A stretch of 64,000 bases of DNA from VRUE01 sp963774405. GTDB taxonomy: Bacteria > Actinomycetota > Thermoleophilia > Solirubrobacterales > 70-9. Location: the NCBI GenBank assembly GCA_963774405.1, contig CAVZEV010000005.1:992001-1056000 (forward strand), given 5' to 3'. This document shows positions 58,606 through 64,000 of the stretch, piece by piece. The position numbers and the translations under genes were made by a program. The notes beneath the pieces were generated by a model. The model saw only the letters and a list, made by a program, of their open reading frames with translations, did no database searches and was not told the origin of the DNA. Position 1 is the first letter of the stretch. Every line of letters begins with the position of its first letter.

Positions 58606-59205
58606 ATGCGAAGCCCATCAGGCTTGCTCCGTCGTGTGTTTCCGATTGGCGCCGCCGCGCTGATCGCGGTGGTCGGCATCGCCGCGGTAGCGATGGCCGC
58701 CGGCCACGCGACCAGCTCGAGGGCCGGCAAGGTCAAGGTCAAGTGCCCATCCCGTGTGCTCGCCGGACATAAGAAGGTGACCTGCCGCCTCTTCGGCCGC
58801 CTGCCCGCGGGCCGCCCGGGCCCCCAGGGACCGAGGGGCAAGAAGGGTGCGCGCGGTCAGAAGGGCGAGAAGGGAGACAGGGGCGCTCCGGGCGCGGACG
58901 GCGTCTCCGGCTACGAGGTCGTCAACCAGACCTTCAAAGAAGTCTTCATCGAAAACAGCGGTAGCCCCCGCGGCCTGAGCGAAGTCAAGACGGTCTCATG
59001 CCCGGCCGGCAAGCGAGCAATAGGCGGCGGCACCGACCTCGGCACCAACGAGACCCAGAACGGCCAACAGCGCCAGGTAACAGTCTCGCTCAGCGCCCCC
59101 AACGGCACCGGCACCGCCTGGTCAGTCCAGCTCTTCAACAACTCAACATCAATAGACACCTCAATCGACCTGAGGATCTACGCGATCTGCGCAACTGTGA
59201 ACTAA
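58606..59205 (+). CDS. Secreted protein with short collagen-like repeat
   Basis: 199 residues. A membrane or signal helix (IGAAALIAVVGIAAVAMAAG) is followed by a basic part with two Cys (VKCPSRVLAGHKKVTCRLFG), then ten Gly-X-Y triplets at about residues 69-98 (for example GPQGPRGKKGARGQKGEKGD), and a beta-rich C-terminal domain (EVVNQTFKEVFIENSGSPRG to IDLRIYAICATVN). The layout is like bacterial collagen-like surface proteins where the C-terminal domain drives trimer formation. AAGGAGG precedes the ATG. Confidence 0.82.
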   Translation: MRSPSGLLRRVFPIGAAALIAVVGIAAVAMAAGHATSSRAGKVKVKCPSRVLAGHKKVTCRLFGRLPAGRPGPQGPRGKKGARGQKGEKGDRGAPGADGVSGYEVVNQTFKEVFIENSGSPRGLSEVKTVSCPAGKRAIGGGTDLGTNETQNGQQRQVTVSLSAPNGTGTAWSVQLFNNSTSIDTSIDLRIYAICATVN

Positions 59206-59568
59206 GGAGCTATCGAGCGGAGAACCGTGACCCGGTCTACCCAGGGGAGTTGAACCTCAAGCTGATGGGAGGCGGGGACCGGAGCGTCTTGCACTTTTTC
59301 GGCAATTCCTGGAGGCGCCAGCTAGTGCGTCTCCACCGAAAAAGTTGGGTCTTGCAAAACAAGCGGGGATGAGACCCGGATAGAAGACATCCGCTGCCCT
59401 CAGAAGGCTCTGCGTGGTTCTAAAACGCGGAGTCAAGGAGGAACAGCGGATGCAAGATCAAGTTAGCCGTCTCGTCGGCTTGGACGGTGGCATGACCCCC
59501 TGAAATCGGTCCGCCCCTTGTGAGAGTTCTTCCGGCCCACGACAATGGGCCAAGGAGGACCGACGCAA

Positions 59569-59847
59569 GTGAAGAGAAGGCGACACACCCCCGAGCAGAT
59601 CATCCGCAAGCTCAGGGAGGCCGAGCGGATGCTCGGCGAAGGCAAGCAGGTACCGGAGGTGGCGAAGGCGCTGGGGGTCTCCGAGCAGACCTTTCACCGC
59701 TGGCGCAACCAATACGGCGGCATGAAGGCCGAGGACGTCAAGCGGCTGAAGGAGCTCGAGAAGGAGAATCGACAGCTCAAGCAGATCGTCGCCGACCAGG
59801 CACTCGACATCCGCGGCTACCAGGAGATCGCGAAGGGAAATTTCTAG
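59569..59847 (+). CDS. IS3-family OrfA (DNA-binding protein)
   Basis: 92 residues from the GTG that follows AAGGAGG. A helix-turn-helix (HTPEQIIRKLREAERMLGEG, VPEVAKALGVSEQTFHRWRN) and a leucine zipper (RLKELEKENRQLKQIVADQA) bind the terminal repeats and dimerise. It ends just after a slippery sequence, so part of the translation continues into OrfB. Confidence 0.93.
   Translation: MKRRRHTPEQIIRKLREAERMLGEGKQVPEVAKALGVSEQTFHRWRNQYGGMKAEDVKRLKELEKENRQLKQIVADQALDIRGYQEIAKGNF
59838..59844 (+). promoter_or_regulatory. Programmed -1 frameshift site A AAT TTC
   Basis: The heptamer AAATTTC is phased as X XXY YYZ in the OrfA frame, one codon before its TAG stop. A -1 slip reads AAA TTT CTA and enters the OrfB frame exactly, giving the OrfAB transposase. 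Confidence 0.85.
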
Positions 59848-60797
59848 GCCCGTCCCGGAAGCGCCGAGCGGTCCTGATGCTCCAGGACCGCCTCGGCCTC
59901 TCCGAGCGCCGGGCGTGCCGGATCGCCGGCCAGCACCGATCGACGCAGCGACATGAGCCGCAGGTCGCCCCAGATGACGCGGCTTTGCGCCAGCGCCTGC
60001 GCGAGATCTCCAAGCTCAAGAAGCGCTGGGGCTACCGCCGCGCCCACGCCCGCCTGCTCGAAGAGGGCTGGGAAGTGAACAAGAAGCGCGTGCAGCGCCT
60101 CTGGCGCGATGAGGGGCTGCGGGTGCCCCGACGCAAGCGAAAGCGTGCCAGGCTGGGCGGCAATGCAGATGCCAAGGAGCTGCACGCCGAACGCCCCGAC
60201 CAAGTCTGGGCGCTCGACTTCCAATGCGACGAAACAGCCGACGGGCGTCAGCTGCGGGTGCTGAACGTGATCGACGAGTTCACCCGCGAGGCGCTGGCGA
60301 GCGAGGTGGCGCGCTCGATCACCGCCGAGGACACCGTTGCGCTCTTGGAGCGCCTCGTCGCCGCCCGCGGCGCCGCTCCCGAGCACATCCGCTGCGACAA
60401 CGGCCCCGAGCTGATCGCCCACACCCTGCGCGACTGGTGTCGCCTGGGCAAGACCGCCACCGCCTACATCGAGCCGGGCGCGCCCTGGCAGAACCCCTAC
60501 GTGGAGTCCTTCAACGGCCGCACCCGCGACGAGGTGCTCGACGTCGAGCTGTTCTTCACCCTGGCCGAGGCCAAGGTCATCCTCGCCGACTGGCTCGTCG
60601 CCTACAACACCGAACACCCGCACTCGTCCCTGGGGATGCTGCCGCCGGCGCGCTTCGCCGAGCGCTGGCGGGAGGAGAACGGCGCCCCGCCGCCTCGCTC
60701 CGATCGCCCTACGGGCTCACTCCGCGAGGCGGCGGTCGACCCCGCTACCGTGCAGGTTGATACCGACCACGAACTCTCACTGAGGGTGGACCGGTAA
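59838..60797 (+). CDS. IS3-family OrfB (integrase-like transposase), made by -1 frameshift
   Basis: Catalytic part of the OrfAB fusion. HTH-like region SERRACRIAGQHRSTQRH, then KKRWGYRRAHARLLEEGWEV; the rve integrase core has Asp in VWALDFQCDETADG, Asp in RCDNGPELIAH and Glu in NPYVESFNGRTRDEVLD. The C-terminus ends at 60797. The frame is complete, so the element may be mobile. An internal ATG at 59877 could give OrfB alone. Confidence 0.93.
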   Translation, partial: KFLGPSRKRRAVLMLQDRLGLSERRACRIAGQHRSTQRHEPQVAPDDAALRQRLREISKLKKRWGYRRAHARLLEEGWEVNKKRVQRLWRDEGLRVPRRKRKRARLGGNADAKELHAERPDQVWALDFQCDETADGRQLRVLNVIDEFTREALASEVARSITAEDTVALLERLVAARGAAPEHIRCDNGPELIAHTLRDWCRLGKTATAYIEPGAPWQNPYVESFNGRTRDEVLDVELFFTLAEAKVILADWLVAYNTEHPHSSLGMLPPARFAERWREENGAPPPRSDRPTGSLREAAVDPATVQVDTDHELSLRVDR

Positions 60798-62077
60798 ACG
60801 GGGGCCGGTCAACGGCTTCAGGGTGAGAGGCGTCATCGAGAGGGGCGACCAGCTCGACCTCGAGGTCGAGCTGGTCGCGCGAGCGGCATCGTGCCCCCAC
60901 TGCTCAGGTGTGGAGCTGGAGGTCCACGAGCGGCCGGTGGTCACCCTCAGGGACCTGCCGCTGTGTGGCCGCCGGGCCACCCTGCGCTGGCGCAAGCGCC
61001 GCTACCGCTGCAAGGCATGCCGGCGCACCCACACCGAGAGCTGTGAGCAGGGCCGCCCGCGTCAGCGGCTCACATCCCGTTTCCGGGCCCGGCTGATCGA
61101 GCGGGCCGGCTCGGGCGGCGCCCACGCAGAGATTGCCCGCGAGGAGGAGGGACCTCGCGCTACCAGGTCACCCGCGCGTTGAGGGTTGCCGCAAGGGAGG
61201 CGATCGGCTCCCGCCCGGCGCTGCCGCGACGGCTCTCCTTCGATGAGGCCGCCCACCGCAAGGGCTACGGCAACCTGGCCACGGTCGTCTCAGACCTCGA
61301 TCGCCGCCGCGTGCACGAGGTGCTCGACGGGCGCTCAAGGGCAGTGGTGGAGCGCTACCTCGGCTCCCTGAGCGAGGCCGAGCGCGATGCCGTGGAGGTG
61401 GTCTGCATCGATCCCTATGACCCCTACCGAAATGCGGTGCGAGCAAAGCTCCCCCAAGCCAAGATCGTCGCCGACCCCTTCCACATCGTGCGCGGCGCCG
61501 GGGAGGCGCTTGACAGCGTACGGCGCATCCGCCAGCGCCGGCTGCGGGCAAAGGAGCAGGGTCGGAAGACCCTGCGCGCCACTTGGAACCCGCGCTTTTA
61601 CCGCGCCCGCCATTTGCTCTTGCGCGGCAGGGAGCGACTCACCGAGTCCCAGCGCCGGCGCCTTTGCGAGCTCTTTGCCCACGATCCGGTGATCGCCGAG
61701 GCCTGGTGGCTGAAGGAGCTGCTGCGCTCGGTCTATGCCGCCACCGACCGTGCCCAGGCCACGCAGCGGCTCGACCGCTTCTTCGCCGCTGTGACTCGCA
61801 GCGGCCACCAGCCCTTTGAGGCATACGTCAATGGAATCGGGTCTTGGCGCGAGGAGATCCTCGCCTACTTCGATAAGCCTGCCTCAAACGGCTACGCGGA
61901 GGGAGTGATCAACAAGGTGAAGGTGATCAAGCGCCGCGCCTACGGCCTGCCGAGCTTTGAGAGCTTTCGGGAGCGGGTGCTCGTAGCATGTGGCTGAAGG
62001 GACCATGCTGTGCCTCCCCGCTTAATTTGCAAGAACCAAAAAGTTAAGCGGAACCCCTACCGGTCCCCGCCGCGCCG

Positions 62078-64000
62078 CTACTTGATGAACAACATCTCCT
62101 CATACTTAGGCAAGGGCCACAGATCGTCCGCGACGACCTTCTCCAGCTTGTCGGCCGCCTCGCGCACCGAGCCGCTCTTGGCCAGCTGCTCGTCGCGGGC
62201 GAAGAGCGCCAGCTCCAGACCCTCCAGCTCGGTCGGCTCGGCGTTGGCCTTCTCCAGCGCGTCGAGCGCGGTCGAGAGCTCCTCGATCAGGCCTCGTACC
62301 TCACCCTCGAGGCTGGATACGCCGGCCTCGGCGATCAGCGCCAGGTGGCGCAGCGCCGCCGGCAGCAGCATCGTCTTGGCGATCGAGAACGTCGTCTCGG
62401 CCTCGATGTTGGCCCGCAGCGCGTACTGCTCGACCCAGACCTCGAAGCGGGACTCCAGCTCCCTTTTTGAGAGCACGCTGTATTTCTCGAAGGCGGCGAC
62501 CGAGTCGTCGGCGATCACCTCGAGCAGCGCGTCCGGCGTCGTTTTGAGGTTCTTCAGCCCGCGTTGCTCGGCCTCGGCGTGCCACTCCTCGGAGTAGTTG
62601 TCGCCGCTGAAGCAGATCCGCTTGTTGTCGACGTAGGCCTCCTTGACCACCTCGATCGCGGCCTCGGTGGCGTCCATGCCGCCGCCGGTCTTCGCCTCCA
62701 GCTTGTCGGACATCTCGTCGATCGCCTCGGCGACGATCGTGTTCAGCACCGTGTTGGGGAAGGCCAGCGACATGCTCGACCCCAGCGCCCGGAACTCGAA
62801 CTTGTTGCCGGTGAAGGCGAAGGGCGAGGTGCGGTTGCGGTCGCCGCCGTCCTTGGGCAGCGGCGGCAGCACCGTCGCCCCCAGGTCGAGGAAGGAGGCC
62901 GGCGTGTGCGGGTCGCCTTCGCCGGTCGCGATCGCCTCGAAGACCTTGTCCAGTTCGGCACCGAGGAAGATCGAGATGATCGCCGGCGGCGCCTCGTTGG
63001 CGCCGAGGCGGTGGTCCTGGCCGATGTTGGCGGCCGAGGCGCGCAGCAGGCCCTGGTGCTTGTTGACCGCCTGGATCACCGCCGCGCAGAAGAAGAGGAA
63101 GTGGACGTTGTCGGCCGGCGTGTCGCCCGGGTTGAGCAGGTTGCTGCCGGTGTCGGTGCCCATCGACCAGTTGTTGTGCTTGCCCGAGCCGTTGACCCCG
63201 GCGAAGGGCTTCTCGTGCAGCAGGCAGACCAGGCCGTAGCGGCGAGCGACGTTTTCCAGTACCCGCATGGTCAGCTGCTGGTGGTCGGAGCCGACGTTCG
63301 AGTTCTCGAAGACCGGCGCGATCTCGTACTGCCCCGGCGCCACCTCGTTGTGGCGGGTCTTGACCGGGATGCCGAGCATCCGCATCTCCAGCTCGGACTC
63401 CATCATGAAGGCGAGCACCCGCTCGGGGATCGTGCCGAAGTAGTGGTCGTCCAGTTCCTGGCCCTTGGGCGGCTTGGCACCGAAGAGGGTGCGGCCGGTG
63501 GAGACCAGGTCGGGACGCTCGAAGAAGTACTGCTCGTCGATCAGGAAGTACTCCTGCTCAGGCCCGACCGTGGTGAAGACGCGCTTGCTCTCCGTGTCGC
63601 CGAGCAGGCCGAGCGCCCTAATCGCCGAGCCCGAGAGCGCGTCCATCGAGCGCAGCAGCGGGATCTTGGCGTCGAGCGCCTCGCCGGTCCAGGAGGCGAA
63701 GGCGGTCGGGATGCAGAGCAGCGAGCCGTTCGGGTTCTCGAGGATGAAGGCGGGGCTGGTCGGGTCCCAGGCGGTGTAGCCGCGCGCCTCGAAGGTTTCG
63801 CGCACGCCGCCGGTCGGGAAGGAGGAGGCGTCGGGCTCGCCCTGGATCAGCTCTTTGCCGGAGAAGCCGGCCAGCGCCTTGCCTTCGCTGCCGGCGGGCT
63901 CGAAGAAGGAGTCGTGCTTCTCGGCCGTGGAGCCGGTGAGCGGCTGGAAGACGTGGGTGAAGTGGGTGGCGCCCTTCTCCAGCGCCCAGTCCTTCATCGC
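62078..64000 (-). CDS. glnN: Glutamine synthetase type III, 5' end outside window
   Basis: At least 640 residues of a GSIII enzyme that makes glutamine from glutamate, ammonia and ATP. Visible family text: ATHFTHVFQPLTGSTAEKHD, GGVRETFEARGYTAWDPTSP, TVGPEQEYFLID, TRHNEVAPGQYEIAPVFENS, and the active-site block EKPFAGVNGSGKHNNWSMGT. The length, larger than GSI, is typical of GSIII; the N-terminus (about 70-90 residues) lies beyond base 64000. The stop is next to palindromic repeat B. No regulatory tyrosine of GSI type is expected in this class. Confidence 0.94.
   Translation of the reverse strand, partial: AMKDWALEKGATHFTHVFQPLTGSTAEKHDSFFEPAGSEGKALAGFSGKELIQGEPDASSFPTGGVRETFEARGYTAWDPTSPAFILENPNGSLLCIPTAFASWTGEALDAKIPLLRSMDALSGSAIRALGLLGDTESKRVFTTVGPEQEYFLIDEQYFFERPDLVSTGRTLFGAKPPKGQELDDHYFGTIPERVLAFMMESELEMRMLGIPVKTRHNEVAPGQYEIAPVFENSNVGSDHQQLTMRVLENVARRYGLVCLLHEKPFAGVNGSGKHNNWSMGTDTGSNLLNPGDTPADNVHFLFFCAAVIQAVNKHQGLLRASAANIGQDHRLGANEAPPAIISIFLGAELDKVFEAIATGEGDPHTPASFLDLGATVLPPLPKDGGDRNRTSPFAFTGNKFEFRALGSSMSLAFPNTVLNTIVAEAIDEMSDKLEAKTGGGMDATEAAIEVVKEAYVDNKRICFSGDNYSEEWHAEAEQRGLKNLKTTPDALLEVIADDSVAAFEKYSVLSKRELESRFEVWVEQYALRANIEAETTFSIAKTMLLPAALRHLALIAEAGVSSLEGEVRGLIEELSTALDALEKANAEPTELEGLELALFARDEQLAKSGSVREAADKLEKVVADDLWPLPKYEEMLFIK

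Larger units (their letters stand above)
59488..60811 (+). mobile_element. IS3-family insertion sequence nested in the ISL3 transposase gene
   Basis: Starts TGGCATGACCCCC, ends GGGGGCCGGTCA; terminal repeats are imperfect, with the shared words CCCCC, CGGTCC and GTGAGAG. A 4-bp target duplication ACGG is present (59484-59487, 60812-60815), matching the IS407-like branch. Removing it exactly rejoins the ISL3 transposase frame, which confirms the borders. Confidence 0.9.
59450..61997 (+). pseudogene. ISL3-family transposase, split by IS3 and frameshifted
   Basis: ATG 59450, with AAGGAGG upstream, starts DQVSRLVGLDG. The IS3-family element sits here, and the reading continues at 60816 with FRVRGVIERGDQLDLEVELV and a zinc finger, CPHCSGVELEVHERPVV and YRCKACRRTHTESC. 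Near 61155 one base is missing in a G-run; then LPRRLSFDEAAHRKGYGNLA, VVCIDPYDPYRNAVRAKLPQ, IVADPFHIVRGAGEALDSVR and GYAEGVINKVKVIKRRAYGL complete the DDE domain. It belongs to a different ISL3 subgroup from the transposase at 19.7 kb. Not functional. Confidence 0.9.
59347..62037 (+). mobile_element. ISL3-family insertion sequence (second), interrupted by IS3 element
   Basis: Ends GGGTCTTGCAAA (59347 on) and, inverted, GGTTCTTGCAAA (up to 62037), imperfect over about 23 bp. The 8-bp target duplication AAAAAGTT is at 59339-59346 and 62038-62045. Its transposase gene is disrupted by an IS3-family element and by a frameshift. Confidence 0.9.
59271..62071. repeat. Palindromic repeat copy B, split by a second ISL3 element
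   Basis: Outer arms GGCGGGGACCGG (59271-59282) and its complement (62060-62071). Inner left AGCGTCTTGCACTTTTT and inner right AAAAAGTTAAGCGGAACCCC are the same as in copy A. Without the insertion it would be about 102 bp, again between two convergent genes (the collagen-like gene and the glutamine synthetase gene). Confidence 0.8.

Overview
The window reads as a chromosomal segment of a high-GC actinobacterium. A haem pathway ending in HemQ, a mycobacterial-type FprA, an actinobacterial IHF-like protein, YrbE/Mkl lipid-transport genes and an LppX/LprG-like lipoprotein all point that way. Several small conserved proteins and the general gene style suggest Thermoleophilia (Solirubrobacterales), but this is inference. 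Coding density is high and most start codons are ATG or GTG. No tRNA, rRNA or CRISPR array was recognised.

Layout. 0-9.4 kb: hemQ (partial), a PAS-like zinc-motif protein, fprA, a double winged-helix regulator, an orphan structured RNA candidate, cobalamin-dependent metH and an aldehyde dehydrogenase. 9.4-12.1 kb: a decaying sugar dehydrogenase/lipoprotein operon whose 3' end is duplicated around a toxin-antitoxin module. 12.2-19.5 kb: a lipid-transport operon (two YrbE/MlaE permeases, an Mkl/MlaF ATPase, an MMPL pump and a membrane redoxin) followed by a B3/4-domain protein. 19.5-25.3 kb: an ISL3 element inside a palindromic repeat, an IHF-like protein, a divergent serine-palmitoyltransferase-like/GNAT pair that could make ceramide, and an AlkA-type glycosylase. 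25.3-31.2 kb: a PAS-GAF-GGDEF-EAL protein, a ThiXYZ-like ABC transporter and a TauE permease. 31.3-33.9 kb: a restriction-modification island (C5 methylase, PmeII-like endonuclease, Vsr). 33.9-42.6 kb: Rrf2 regulator, VWA-MoxR pair, a lipoprotein, a Ca2+/H+ exchanger, two toxin-antitoxin loci and Bcp. 42.7-59.2 kb: acyl-CoA dehydrogenase, typA, a cold-shock protein, a subtilisin-like protease, recD2, rlmN, a P450, a phosphoesterase and a collagen-like secreted protein. 59.3-62.1 kb: a second ISL3 element, itself interrupted by an IS3-family element, again inside a palindromic repeat. The right edge is a truncated type III glutamine synthetase.

The most unusual signal is a family of palindromic repeats (copies at 16004-16126, 19544-21047 and 59271-62071). 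They share an inner T5/A5 hairpin, yet each copy has its own self-complementary outer arms. Two different ISL3 elements have inserted at the same position, offset by one base, in two of these copies, with exact 8-bp target duplications. One further copy sits in frame inside the MMPL pump gene.

About eight genes carry single-base frameshifts. Several of these fall in short G or C homopolymers and would be repaired by one extra base, so sequencing indels are a real alternative to gene decay.
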